A stretch of DNA of 64,000 bases from an uncultured Fodinibius sp. GTDB taxonomy: Bacteria; Bacteroidota; Rhodothermia; Balneolales; Balneolaceae. Shown here piece by piece: positions 31,106-41,062 of the stretch. Both the position numbers and the translations under genes were made by a program. Below the pieces are notes generated by a model, which was given only the letters and a program-made list of their open reading frames with translations, was not told the DNA's origin and searched no databases. The stretch covers positions 1,488,001-1,552,000 of the forward strand of contig CAJXMJ010000001.1 of assembly GCA_913056455.1 (NCBI GenBank), given 5' to 3'. Every line of letters begins with the position of its first letter. Positions within the stretch are counted from its first letter, which is position 1.

Positions 31106-31801
31106 TTAATTTTTTATAGCAACTACGCAGCAAGACTCAAGCCTAAGCTCACTACCGTTAAATTCCATTTTTGGATCTAATCTTGACGTTGTTTTCAGCA
31201 GGGAAAACCCATTCTCAATTAGTATTTCTTTCCATTCTTCAACTTTATACAGATTGAATCCAAACTGTACGAATGGAAAATTGAGCATGCTTTCCCGGGT
31301 CCTCATCCCTGTATAAAATCTGCCTCCCGACTTGAGTACACGGTGAATTTCTTGCAGATGAGGCTCAGGCTCATCCCAAAAATAGATTACCATATTGCAA
31401 AATACTTTATCAAAGAATTGATCGTCATACGGAAGCGCATCACTACATCCCCACTGAAGATCCAACCTGCCGGAAGTAATAGGTGCGCTGTTATTTTCCT
31501 TTGCAGCCTCAACCATTTCTTTGGAATAATCTATTCCGGCAACTTTCAGTCCGTTAACATTTGAAAACAGCTTGTCGAAAAACTTACCGTTGCCAAACCC
31601 TATTTCCAGTATCCGGTCGTTATCCTTTGGCTCTATCAGATCAATCACCACATCATAAAGAGGTTTATTGGCTTCATTCATTTTATAACCAACTTCTTCA
31701 GCTAAATCTCCCGAAGGTTGACGGAGTTGTTGGGCTATAGTTTTCGGTTCGGGTTCAGATCTGAAATAATTTTGAAGTTTTTGCAGAATAGTTGGCGTCA
31801 C
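31106..31801 (-). CDS. Class I SAM-dependent methyltransferase
   Basis: DRILEIGFGNGKFFDKL, GIDYSKEMVEAAK, HRVLKSGGRFYTGM. Confidence 0.83.
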   Translation of the reverse strand: MTPTILQKLQNYFRSEPEPKTIAQQLRQPSGDLAEEVGYKMNEANKPLYDVVIDLIEPKDNDRILEIGFGNGKFFDKLFSNVNGLKVAGIDYSKEMVEAAKENNSAPITSGRLDLQWGCSDALPYDDQFFDKVFCNMVIYFWDEPEPHLQEIHRVLKSGGRFYTGMRTRESMLNFPFVQFGFNLYKVEEWKEILIENGFSLLKTTSRLDPKMEFNGSELRLESCCVVAIKN

Positions 31802-32325
31802 GTTGCCTCCTTCTCTTTTGATTTGATGATCACTTCCCGCTCAACCGGAATAGCTCGACTAAAATCATCTAACACCGGACTGTGTTTATCTGCATCTTCG
31901 ATCATCTTCATTATTTGATCTTTCGTAGCCGGACTTTCAATGTAAACTCTGTACCGAATGGCCTCAAATCCGGGCGGATCATCTGTAATATGCAACATGC
32001 CGCGAGCATCAAAATCTGACTCAACATCAATTTCAATCTTCTCTATTGGGATTCCCATCACCGCCGCCCGCTGCGAATAAGCAATCGCCAGGCAACTGCC
32101 TAAGGCACCGCGCTCCAAAATTCCGGGTCCGGGCCCCGCATCGTTACCGCCCTCAGATTTACCAATATCAACCTTGAATTTCCAATGTTTGTGCTTCACT
32201 TCACAGGTCGTTCCGTCAAACAATCGTACTTTTGTTGTAGCCGTACTCCTCGCTTTTGACGGACGCATTTGCAATGCCTTTTTGTTTCGTTCAAAGGCTT
32301 CTTTTATCGTTTTTGAATCGGCCAT
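31798..32325 (-). CDS. OsmC family protein
   Basis: GPGPGILERGALGSCLAIAYSQRAAVMGIPIEKIEIDVESDFDARGM; overlaps the next methyltransferase start by 4 bp. Confidence 0.88.
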   Translation of the reverse strand: MADSKTIKEAFERNKKALQMRPSKARSTATTKVRLFDGTTCEVKHKHWKFKVDIGKSEGGNDAGPGPGILERGALGSCLAIAYSQRAAVMGIPIEKIEIDVESDFDARGMLHITDDPPGFEAIRYRVYIESPATKDQIMKMIEDADKHSPVLDDFSRAIPVEREVIIKSKEKEAT

Positions 32326-32349
32326 AACTGATCCTTTTTAGTTTCACTT

Positions 32350-33963
32350 TTAATTTGCCGCGAGAAAATTACGTACCTCTTTAAACATTGGTCGCTCCAC
32401 TTCTTCGGGTGATGCGGTGGCAACCAGCGCCTTGTAGTATTCTTTGGCTTTATCCATATTTCTTGCCAGCTCGGCAGCGCGTCCCGCACCATATAAACTT
32501 CGGAACCGATTCGCGGATATAGCCAAACTTTCCTCATATGCTGTTAGGGCTTCTTCTGGACGATCCATCTTCAAAAGCATATCTCCCAACAATTCTCTTG
32601 CCGGTAAAATATGTCCCGGCGTGATGGGATGTTTATCAACGGAGTCCTCGGTATCAGCGGCTTTTTTCATGAGAGTAAGAGCTTCTTCTTGATCACCCTG
32701 CTCAAAAATAATCCACGATTCAACGACCTTACGTTGGGCATCGGTCAGTACAGCCCAGTAACTTTTCTCTTTTTCTTTCAACTTTTGATACAGATTGTTT
32801 AGCGAATCCACTGCTTGACGAGCACCATCTAAATCACCGGATCGCGCCGCGCCAATACCACGAGCAAAATGGATCATCGATTGCGTAGCCGGGTACTTTT
32901 CAAGCGAATAGTTATTGGGAGAATGCAAATCAATTTGTGCCGCCTTATTCCACTCTTCACGTTCCAAATTATAGCGCGCCTTTGAAGCGGCAACCGCATA
33001 GGCAGATCCCAAATGATCTTGCAAATTTTTAACCTCAATCGTTTTCTGAGCTACTTTTTTTGCTTTCTCATCCTCTCCCCGTTGCAGGTGAGCATACGTC
33101 AGATAGTCCAGCGCATGAACATAATGCATCGAAATTTCATCTTCTGATGACTGCCGCAATGCCGCCTCTGCCGAACGCTTATTCCAATCAATAACATCCG
33201 ACCAGATACCCTGACGAACAAAAATATGGCTCGGCATGTGCAAGGCGTGCGGCACATCGGGAGCAACTTTATCGTAGGCCCGAGCTACATCAACAGCCCG
33301 CTCTGCCAACTTTGGATTATCATAAGCGTGGATAATGTAATGAAACAGTCCCGGATGCTCGGGATGTTGCTTGTGCAACTCTTCGAGCATAGCGCCCGCT
33401 TTTTCCTGATGACTCAGCGACTCGTCATCGGGCGGTGCCGTAGCCAGATGTCCCAGCGCGTAAAATGCGGCTGCATCTTCATCATCAGGATACTGCTCGT
33501 GCAAAGTGCGATATCCCTCCTCAAAAGTAACAAGCTGATCACGATATGAGGTGGCCTCCCAATTTTCAAAAAATGGGTCCACCGCATTGATATACGCCAT
33601 TTCCCGATCATTAAGATTCGCCATCTCTTTTGCCTTTGCTAAGGCTTTACTGCCCGCTTCAAAATCGGCATCCGATGGTCGCTGTCCCCAGAGTGGGTGG
33701 ATATAACTCATGGCAATACCCCACTGCGCCATTGTGCACCCGGTATCCTGTTCGGCGACTTTATTAAACCTATTTCGAGCCTGTTCGTACATCATATGAT
33801 GCATCAAAGCCAAGGCATGATTAAAATCAGCCTGAACTTGCTCATTGCACGAAACATTGAAATCAACTTTCCCATACTGCTGAGACTGGGCGTTCATCTC
33901 CTGAATGGGTACTACTATCATCAATCCTAATGCATATAAACAAATAAGTATTTTCTTTTTCAT
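32350..33963 (-). CDS. Secreted tetratricopeptide repeat protein
   Basis: Signal peptide; QWGIAMSYIHPLWGQRPSDADFEAGSKALAKA, HYIIHAYDNP, HALHMPSHIFVRQGIW; paralog of 21401..23122. Confidence 0.85.
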   Translation of the reverse strand: MKKKILICLYALGLMIVVPIQEMNAQSQQYGKVDFNVSCNEQVQADFNHALALMHHMMYEQARNRFNKVAEQDTGCTMAQWGIAMSYIHPLWGQRPSDADFEAGSKALAKAKEMANLNDREMAYINAVDPFFENWEATSYRDQLVTFEEGYRTLHEQYPDDEDAAAFYALGHLATAPPDDESLSHQEKAGAMLEELHKQHPEHPGLFHYIIHAYDNPKLAERAVDVARAYDKVAPDVPHALHMPSHIFVRQGIWSDVIDWNKRSAEAALRQSSEDEISMHYVHALDYLTYAHLQRGEDEKAKKVAQKTIEVKNLQDHLGSAYAVAASKARYNLEREEWNKAAQIDLHSPNNYSLEKYPATQSMIHFARGIGAARSGDLDGARQAVDSLNNLYQKLKEKEKSYWAVLTDAQRKVVESWIIFEQGDQEEALTLMKKAADTEDSVDKHPITPGHILPARELLGDMLLKMDRPEEALTAYEESLAISANRFRSLYGAGRAAELARNMDKAKEYYKALVATASPEEVERPMFKEVRNFLAAN

Positions 33964-34047
33964 AATTCTCTCCTCGTTTTTCTATCAATTTTAAGAGCAA
34001 TCTTAAGAATTGCATGACTGCCCTTTTTAACTTTTAGTCAATAATGG

Positions 34048-34818
34048 TTAAGCAAGTTCCTCTTGCTTATATTCTTTTTCCTTGATACTCAATCCCGGAA
34101 AAAATTTGGGCACACGTTTTCTGTAATCCTCATATTTATCTCCAAATCGTCGAACCATCGCTCTTTCTTCGTAGTAAACACCTATTACGATGTAGAGCGT
34201 CATCCCGCAGGAAAAAACAAGATGCCCTATTGTCATATGTGGGATAGACCAAAATGCGATTAAAAATCCGAGCATAAGCGGATGGCGAACGTATTTGTAG
34301 AATCCCGGTTCCATAAATTGCGGCGGGTGTTGTTTACGATCCCTCATATAATTCCAGACCTGTTTCAATCCAAAAAGATTAAAATGATCAATCATCCAGG
34401 TTGAAAGGAATACAATCAACCACCCAAGCCAGAACCCCCATTGCAGTACCAACGAAGCCCAAGCTGTTCCGACTTGCCAGACCGTTTCGGGCAATGGTTG
34501 CCAGAACCAGAGTATTAAAATCAGTGCAATAGCCGAGAACAACACATAAGTATTTCGCTCCACCGGCTTAGGTACTAATTTGGTCCACCGATCTTTGAAA
34601 GATTTCCGCGCCATTACTGTGTGCTGAATCCCAAACAGGGCAATCAATCCTAAGTTAATTAACAAAGATTGGAGCAGTGGTCCGGCTGTGCCCGAGTTTA
34701 CTGTTGTCGGGACATAGGCTTCAAAATTTCCGAGAAAAAGTATCATCCATAGAAAACTCACGAAGAAAATCAGATAACAGACAACACCATAGATAAATGC
34801 GATTAGTTTTTTCATCAT
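34048..34818 (-). CDS. mddA: MddA-like methanethiol S-methyltransferase (NnrU/isoprenylcysteine methyltransferase superfamily)
   Basis: FGIQHTVMARKSFKDRWTKLVPKPVERNTYVLFS, FNLFGLKQVW, MEPGFYKYVRHPLMLGFLIAFWSIPHMTIGHLVF, VYYEERAMVRRFGDKYEDYRKRVPKFFPG; start MMKKLIAF inside the longer ORF (to 34980). Confidence 0.75.
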   Translation of the reverse strand: MMKKLIAFIYGVVCYLIFFVSFLWMILFLGNFEAYVPTTVNSGTAGPLLQSLLINLGLIALFGIQHTVMARKSFKDRWTKLVPKPVERNTYVLFSAIALILILWFWQPLPETVWQVGTAWASLVLQWGFWLGWLIVFLSTWMIDHFNLFGLKQVWNYMRDRKQHPPQFMEPGFYKYVRHPLMLGFLIAFWSIPHMTIGHLVFSCGMTLYIVIGVYYEERAMVRRFGDKYEDYRKRVPKFFPGLSIKEKEYKQEELA

Positions 34819-34876
34819 ATGTAAGATTTGTCGTTGCGATTTAGCAATATTGATTCCGCCTTTTATCCAAAACAGT

Positions 34877-35329
34877 TTACTTGGCTGAAAAAGCATCGAT
34901 GGGCTCCTCAAACGCAATAAAGAGCACACACGGCTCTTCTGAAACACATGATGCTTTGTGGCGTTGCTCGGCTGGTCCATATGCGTACGTGCCAGCTTCC
35001 ATCATTTTCGGATCCTGTCCCTCATACTCAACTTCCATTTCTCCTGATACCAATACCATGCGCTCGGCTGAATGATGCCAGTGATTGGGCACTTTTGTAT
35101 TCCCTTCCAATTTGAAGAAAATATCTGCGTTGGGTTCTGCAGGATCTCCCTGGAGAACAGCGATGCTACAACTTTTGGGCATAAATTCAGGGCAACCTCC
35201 CCATTCAAGTTCTTCCGCATCAATACTGCGGACAAAAGCATCTCCTTTATTATTTTGGGCTATCAGCAAAGTTGGCAAAAGCAACAATGTTAAAATAGTG
35301 CTCACAAAAATTGATGAATTAGTATACAT
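34877..35329 (-). CDS. Secreted cupin-domain protein
   Basis: Signal peptide; FKLEGNTKVPNHWHHSAERMVLVSGEMEVEYEGQDPKMMEAGTYAYGPAEQRHKASC. Confidence 0.82.
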   Translation of the reverse strand: MYTNSSIFVSTILTLLLLPTLLIAQNNKGDAFVRSIDAEELEWGGCPEFMPKSCSIAVLQGDPAEPNADIFFKLEGNTKVPNHWHHSAERMVLVSGEMEVEYEGQDPKMMEAGTYAYGPAEQRHKASCVSEEPCVLFIAFEEPIDAFSAK

Positions 35330-35473
35330 AGCGATTGGATTTTATTGATTAAAGTAAACATCTCCGACAGATATCAACCTATCTCACACAATGGGAAAGA
35401 GCAATTTTGGGAAGGTCAACAATAGGTAAACAGAATATTAAAACAAGGTCTATGACTTATAAACAGCGAAATA

Positions 35474-37231
35474 TTAACTCTCTTTTTCTATTTCTCTCTT
35501 TTCAATCTCCATCATAAACTCGGTGAGGTTTTCCTCGGTCTCGATATCCAACTTTTTGCGAAGACGATAGCGAGCCGTTTTTACGCTGTCGGGCGTAATC
35601 CCCAGAATAGTAGCGGTCTCTTTGATGGACAGATTCAATTTCGCCAGTGCTGAAAGCCGTAGTTCATTAGGAGTCAGATCGGGATACTGCTCTTTTAAGA
35701 CATTGAAAAAATCAGTATGTACTTCCTCAAAGTAGAGGCGGAACTGCTGCCAGTCATCATCAAGACTGAAGCTGTAATCCACCAAATTTCGCAAATTTTG
35801 CAGCGACTTATTGATATTTCCGTTATCCTGCTTACGAATCGAACTGATCTTATTTTTAAGCTCTTTCATCGTCTCGTTTTTCTGCACCAGATGAAGTGTG
35901 TGGGTCGTAAGCTGTTTATTTTTGAATTCGAGATCCTTCTCCAATTGTTTTTCTTTGAGACGAATATTTTCAAGTTCCGTGCGATTCTTATTGATCTTGA
36001 GCCGTTGGCGGTTATAGATCAACAATCCGATTATACCAATCATCACCAATCCGGCCAGAAAAGCCTTCCTCATAAGTGTTTCGCGCTGATTTTCTTTTTC
36101 AAGCAATGCAATCTCCTTTTCTTTCTGAGCCGTCTCATATTTGGTTTGCAACTCGTTGATCTGTCGGGATTTTTCTTCATTCAGAATGCTATCCTCTACA
36201 GCCCTTAATTTTTGCTGATGGAGGAACGCCTCTTTGTAATTTCCGATAGCACTATAAATATCCGAAAGTAGTTCATGTCCCACTTTTACACCGAGCTGGG
36301 TGCCAAAGTCTTGGGAGAGTGCAAGTGTCTTTTCGGCATGAACCAGTGCCGAATCGTATTTTTCTGAGGAATAATATACCTTTGCTAGGTTTTCGTGGAT
36401 AATTGAAGTGAGATCTGGGTCACGATCATCATTCATTTTTAGAGCACGATTTAGATAATCGATAGCTTCATCATAGCTATTTTGCTGCATATATATGCGC
36501 CCGATATTGTTCAAACTGTTGGCTATGCGGATAGTATATTCCAAATCCCTGCGCATTTTCAGTGCTTGAAAATGATATTCCAGCGCCTGCTCATAATTTC
36601 CCTGATCTCCGTACAACAATCCCAAATTATTGTAATTGATCGACATCCCATGCCGATTATCTAACCGCTCATTGATTTCCAAAGCACGCTTATAAAATTT
36701 CTCGGCCCTTTCCTCATTTTCTAGTTCAAAATAAACCAAGCCGATATTTCCGGCTATTGAAGCTATAGCACCATCCATATCATTTGTTTCACTTAACTCG
36801 AGCGCCTGATAAAAATGTTCCAACGCCGAATCGTATTGGGTCTGTTTCTTATAAAGATTTCCGATGTCATTAAGTTGCGATACTATCCCCAGCGTATCAC
36901 CTAATTCTGTGTTATGGGAGATGCCTCGTTGATGATGGCTAAGCGCCGCTTCGAAATTGCCCTTTACTCCGTTAGAATAACCCAGCTCGCGATGTGCTCT
37001 GGCAATACCCTTGGGATAATCAATTTGTTCAGCAATTTCGAGTGCTTGCCCGGCAAACATGATTGCCCGGTCCGGATCCGTAAAAGAAAGGTCAAAACTG
37101 GAATCAATGAGCGTATGTACCAATGTCGTATCCGAAAAATCAGGATTTGACGGAATATCGACCTGTCCATGAGATTTCCCCCAACAGACAGCCAGGAACA
37201 ATATGGTAGTAATGATCCTTTTGCCCATCAC
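35474..37231 (-). CDS. TPR protein with TM segment and C-terminal LuxR-like HTH
   Basis: Several TPRs (NNLGLLYGDQGNYEQALEYHFQAL), hydrophobic segment AFLAGLVMIGIIGLLIYN, C-terminal LTPNELRLSALAKLNLSIKETATILGITPDSVKTARYRLRKKL. Confidence 0.87.
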   Translation of the reverse strand: MMGKRIITTILFLAVCWGKSHGQVDIPSNPDFSDTTLVHTLIDSSFDLSFTDPDRAIMFAGQALEIAEQIDYPKGIARAHRELGYSNGVKGNFEAALSHHQRGISHNTELGDTLGIVSQLNDIGNLYKKQTQYDSALEHFYQALELSETNDMDGAIASIAGNIGLVYFELENEERAEKFYKRALEINERLDNRHGMSINYNNLGLLYGDQGNYEQALEYHFQALKMRRDLEYTIRIANSLNNIGRIYMQQNSYDEAIDYLNRALKMNDDRDPDLTSIIHENLAKVYYSSEKYDSALVHAEKTLALSQDFGTQLGVKVGHELLSDIYSAIGNYKEAFLHQQKLRAVEDSILNEEKSRQINELQTKYETAQKEKEIALLEKENQRETLMRKAFLAGLVMIGIIGLLIYNRQRLKINKNRTELENIRLKEKQLEKDLEFKNKQLTTHTLHLVQKNETMKELKNKISSIRKQDNGNINKSLQNLRNLVDYSFSLDDDWQQFRLYFEEVHTDFFNVLKEQYPDLTPNELRLSALAKLNLSIKETATILGITPDSVKTARYRLRKKLDIETEENLTEFMMEIEKREIEKES

Positions 37232-37325
37232 ACTTGACAGTTTCTAACAATATATAAAAGTAGGGCTTCTTTAGTAAAATCAAATAGTTAGCGTTAATTT
37301 TATTTTAAAATAAATCATTTCACAT

Positions 37326-37363
37326 AAAAAAAGCCCGGCAAGCTTTAACCTGACAGGCTTTTA
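37326..37363 (-). terminator. Rho-independent terminator downstream of hmgA
   Basis: Minus strand AAAAGCCTG...CCGGGCTTTTTTT hairpin plus T run. Confidence 0.6.
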
Positions 37364-37384
37364 TGATTCGATAATTAAAAACAA

Positions 37385-38569
37385 TTATTCTTCGGCTTCC
37401 ACCTTCTCCGCTTCGACTTCCTCATTCCAGGAGTACGGATAACTTTCATCATCCAGTTTCTTGGCTTCGGTCGTCAAATGCAACGGATGAAAAGTATCAA
37501 TCATCACAGCATACTCATCGGTTGCCTCTTTGCCGATGCTACCCTCATATTTTCCGGGATGCGGACCGTGCGGTATACCACCCGGATGTTGCGTTATGCT
37601 GGCTTCTTCTACCCCCTTACGGCTCATAAAATCACCCTTCACATAATAGAGCACCTCATCGGAATCCACATTTGAGTGGGCATACGGAGCCGGAATTGAC
37701 TTGGGATGGTAGTCATATTTGCGCGGACAAAATGAGCACACCACATAATTATTGCCTTCAAATGTCTGATGCACGGGTGGCGGCTGATGAACACGTCCCG
37801 TTATCGGTTCAAAATCCTTGATATTAAAAATCCACGGGTACAGGTAACCATCCCAGCCTACTATATCAAAAGGATGGTGCTCGTACCAATATGATGTATA
37901 CCGGCCCTGTTTTTTAATACGAACCTCAAATTCTCCCTGCTTATTTACAAAAATAGGCCCCTCGGGTCGACGAATATCACGCTCACAATACGGACTGTTT
38001 TCTAAAAATTGTCCTTTGTCAGATAGGTACCGATTAGGGATATCCACTGGACCGGTCGAATCTACGGTGAGCATCCGGTTTTTCTCGGTCTCAAAAACAA
38101 TCTGATAAATGGTGCCGCGCGGTATGTAGATATAATCTCCCCATCCAAACTCAAGCTTCCCAAACATCGTATGTACATAGCCTTCACCCTCATGGATAAA
38201 TAACAGCTCATCGTGCTCCCCATTTTTGTAAAAATAATCCATCGGCTCAGTGGGACGTACGGCACCAATCTGTACATCGTTGTTATAGAGCAATACTTTT
38301 CGACCCATTACCGGATCACCGCCTTCTTCAATATTGGCGGTTCGAAGGTGATGATGGCGAAGCATTCCTTCATCCCACTTTTCAATCTTGACCTCTTCTC
38401 CCTTTTCCACCTTGAATGTTTTTGTTGGCGGATTATGATGGTACATCAGTGACGACACCCCGTGAAATCCCTCGGCACCAAACAAATGCTCTTGATAAAG
38501 TTCTCCATCAGGCCGACGAAATTGCGTGTGACGCTTGTGCGGTATCTTTCCTAATTGATGATAAATCAT
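37385..38569 (-). CDS. hmgA: Homogentisate 1,2-dioxygenase
   Basis: MYHHNPPTK, YIPRGTIYQIVF, DIVGWDGYLYPWIFNIKDFEPITGRVHQPPPVHQTFEGNNYVVCSFCPRKYDYHP, HPGGIPHGPHPG. Confidence 0.93.
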   Translation of the reverse strand: MIYHQLGKIPHKRHTQFRRPDGELYQEHLFGAEGFHGVSSLMYHHNPPTKTFKVEKGEEVKIEKWDEGMLRHHHLRTANIEEGGDPVMGRKVLLYNNDVQIGAVRPTEPMDYFYKNGEHDELLFIHEGEGYVHTMFGKLEFGWGDYIYIPRGTIYQIVFETEKNRMLTVDSTGPVDIPNRYLSDKGQFLENSPYCERDIRRPEGPIFVNKQGEFEVRIKKQGRYTSYWYEHHPFDIVGWDGYLYPWIFNIKDFEPITGRVHQPPPVHQTFEGNNYVVCSFCPRKYDYHPKSIPAPYAHSNVDSDEVLYYVKGDFMSRKGVEEASITQHPGGIPHGPHPGKYEGSIGKEATDEYAVMIDTFHPLHLTTEAKKLDDESYPYSWNEEVEAEKVEAEE

Positions 38570-38647
38570 GGCTGTATCTGATTTAAGTTAATTGATAGTT
38601 TTGCCAGCCAATATTTAAATAACTCTCAATAGAAAAATTAAGCTTCC

Positions 38648-38694
38648 AGCATTCAGCTATCAGTGAATCTTTCTCCTTTCGATAGCTGAGGGCT
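38648..38694. repeat. Intercistronic imperfect inverted repeat between hpd and hmgA
   Basis: AGCATTCAGCTATC ... GATAGCTGAGGGCT (12/14 complementary). Confidence 0.6.
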
Positions 38695-38715
38695 GACAAC
38701 TGAAAACTGTCTTTT

Positions 38716-39864
38716 CTATAAATTCCCTCTTTTATCCTGTTCACGTTCGATAGCTTGGAAAAGTGCCTTAAAATTTCCTTTACCAAATCCACGGGCCCCT
38801 TTTCGCTGAATAATCTCAAAAAAGAAGGTCGGTCGATCCACCACAGGCTTACTAAAAATCTGTAGCAAATATCCTTCATCATCGCGATCCACCAAAATAC
38901 CTAAGTCCTCCAGCTGTTCGATGGACTCATCGATTTTTCCAACACGATTTTCCAGCTCCTCGTAATAGGTTGTTGGCACATGCAAAAACTCCAACCCACG
39001 CCCCTTGAGCTCCTTCACCGTTTTGATAATATCTCCCGTTAACAGTGCAATATGCTGAACGCCGGGGCCTTCATAGAAATCAAGAAACTCTTCAATTTGT
39101 GACTTTTTCTTACCCTCAGCCGGTTCATTAATCGGAAACTTAATCATTCCTCTTCCTCCGGCCATTACCTTCGACATCAACGCCGAATATTCTGTGGAAA
39201 TATCCTTGTCATCAAAATGGATATACTGCGTGAAGCCCAGCACATCGCGATAGAAATCAACCCAGTCGTTCATTTTTCCCTTTTCCACATTTCCTACACA
39301 GTGATCTACATACTGGACGCCTACCGGTTCAATGCTTTCGATGGGTGATTCTGCAGGTTCAAAACCCGGCATAAATATTCCATCATAATTCGACCGATTA
39401 ATTAAAGTGTGAATAGTATCACCATAAGTAGCTATAGCAGCTTTGCGGATGGTACCATGCTTGTCTTCCAAATTATGAGGCTTCTCAACACCTTTTGCTC
39501 CCCGCTTTATCGTTTCCTTATAAGCACGATCTACATCTTCGACATGCATGGCTATATCATGAATGCCGTCGCCATGTTTGGCAATATGATCGGCAATGGG
39601 TGAACTGCTACTAAGCGACGAAGTAACTAAAAAACGTATATTACCCTGCTGCAATAAATAAGAAACGCGATCTCGATTTCCGGTTTCCAGGCCGCTATAT
39701 GCTTTGAGCCCAAATCCAAAAACCGTTTGATAAAAATGACTGGCTTGTTTGGCATTACCTACATAATGCTCTATAAAGTCAACATCCTGAAGTCCAAGAT
39801 GGTCATCAAATTCTTCTTCAACAGGCCGGTCCAATGTAGCAGTCTGATTAGTTTGTGCTCCCAT
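38716..39864 (-). CDS. hpd: 4-hydroxyphenylpyruvate dioxygenase
   Basis: DFIEHYVGNAKQASHFYQTVFGF, VDHCVGNVEKGKMNDWVDFYRDVLGF, GPGVQHIALLTGDI, YLLQIFSKPVVDRPTFFFEIIQRKGARGFGKGNFKALFQAIEREQ. Confidence 0.95.
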   Translation of the reverse strand: MGAQTNQTATLDRPVEEEFDDHLGLQDVDFIEHYVGNAKQASHFYQTVFGFGLKAYSGLETGNRDRVSYLLQQGNIRFLVTSSLSSSSPIADHIAKHGDGIHDIAMHVEDVDRAYKETIKRGAKGVEKPHNLEDKHGTIRKAAIATYGDTIHTLINRSNYDGIFMPGFEPAESPIESIEPVGVQYVDHCVGNVEKGKMNDWVDFYRDVLGFTQYIHFDDKDISTEYSALMSKVMAGGRGMIKFPINEPAEGKKKSQIEEFLDFYEGPGVQHIALLTGDIIKTVKELKGRGLEFLHVPTTYYEELENRVGKIDESIEQLEDLGILVDRDDEGYLLQIFSKPVVDRPTFFFEIIQRKGARGFGKGNFKALFQAIEREQDKRGNL

Positions 39865-40036
39865 CTTGTGTTTTCACCTCTTCGATTTTTTTAAGTATTA
39901 CATAAGTTAATATAGTATCCATCGGTTTACGTCTCAAATTATTTAATGATACGAACATTTTACTTATAAGATTTATTCTTTGACAGCCTTTTACTGAATG
40001 TATTTGTTTAATTTGATGTTCATGTATATGTTCGGG

Positions 40037-40050
40037 TGAAACCGGTTTCA
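40037..40050. promoter_or_regulatory. Perfect 14-bp palindrome TGAAACCGGTTTCA in the hpd/paaA divergent region
   Basis: Perfectly self-complementary; 32 bp upstream of the likely paaA ATG at 40083. Confidence 0.6.
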
Positions 40051-40082
40051 TGAAAGCGATAATTAGGAGTAATCAAACCAAG

Positions 40083-41009
40083 ATGAAAACATTTCAGGAA
40101 CGCATCGACAATGGAGAAACGATTGAACCGAAAGACGACATGCCGGATCGCTATCGACAGCAGCTCATCCGGATGATGTCGCAGCATGCACATTCCGAAG
40201 TAGTAGGTATGTTACCCGAGGGTAACTGGATTACCCGTGCCCCTTCCCTTCGGCGAAAAATGATCCTACTTTCTAAAGTTCAGGATGAAGCCGGACACGG
40301 ACTATATCTCTATAGCGCTACCGAAACACTGGGGGCAAGTAGAAAAGAAGTCATCAATCAGCTACTGGAAGGCAAAGCAAAATATTCCAGTATTTTTAAC
40401 TACCCAACTCTAACATGGGCTGATGTTGCAGTCATTGGTTGGCTTGTTGACGGGGCCGCCATTATTAATCAAACTATGCTTGCACGCAGTTCTTACGGCC
40501 CCTATTCCCGTGCTATGGTGCGCATTTGTAAAGAAGAGAGTTTTCACAAGAAACAAGGCTATGAAATGGTCGCAACGATGGCCGATGGTACTCCTGAGCA
40601 ACAGGATATGATTCAGGATGCTGTTAATCGCTGGTGGTGGCCAACACTCATGATGTTTGGTCCACACGATGAGAATTCTCCCAACAGTGCTGAACTTATC
40701 AAATGGGGCGTGAAGTCGAAAACCAACGATGAACTTCGTCAGAGTTTTGTTGATCGCCATGTTGCTGAGGCTCATGAAGTCGGACTCGAAATTCCTGATG
40801 ATGACCTGGAATACAACGAAGAAACAGGGCACTGGGAATTTGGAGAAATTGACTGGGATGAGTTCTGGAATGTCGTAAAGGGAAATGGTCCTATGAATAA
40901 AGAGCGTATGAAAGCACGACGCGAGGCCCACGAAAATGGTAAATGGGTTCGTGAAGCAGCTGAAGAATATGCCCGTAAACAGAAATTAAGCAAAGAAAAA
41001 GCTTCGTAA
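40083..41009 (+). CDS. paaA: 1,2-phenylacetyl-CoA epoxidase catalytic subunit PaaA
   Basis: [87 protein letters not shown] opens at 40050, but ATG 40083 has an upstream aggag and lies clear of the palindrome. Confidence 0.95.
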   Translation: MKTFQERIDNGETIEPKDDMPDRYRQQLIRMMSQHAHSEVVGMLPEGNWITRAPSLRRKMILLSKVQDEAGHGLYLYSATETLGASRKEVINQLLEGKAKYSSIFNYPTLTWADVAVIGWLVDGAAIINQTMLARSSYGPYSRAMVRICKEESFHKKQGYEMVATMADGTPEQQDMIQDAVNRWWWPTLMMFGPHDENSPNSAELIKWGVKSKTNDELRQSFVDRHVAEAHEVGLEIPDDDLEYNEETGHWEFGEIDWDEFWNVVKGNGPMNKERMKARREAHENGKWVREAAEEYARKQKLSKEKAS

Positions 41010-41062
41010 CTCCGTAAGGTCATACTTCAATACGACCTTACAATTACAAACAATAAAGTTTT

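Noticed and set aside
35717-36208. 163-aa plus-strand ORF opposite the TPR-HTH gene
   Set aside because: Low-complexity translation of the complement of a clear CDS.
40410-40931. 173-aa minus-strand ORF opposite paaA
   Set aside because: Antisense to highly conserved paaA; no independent support.
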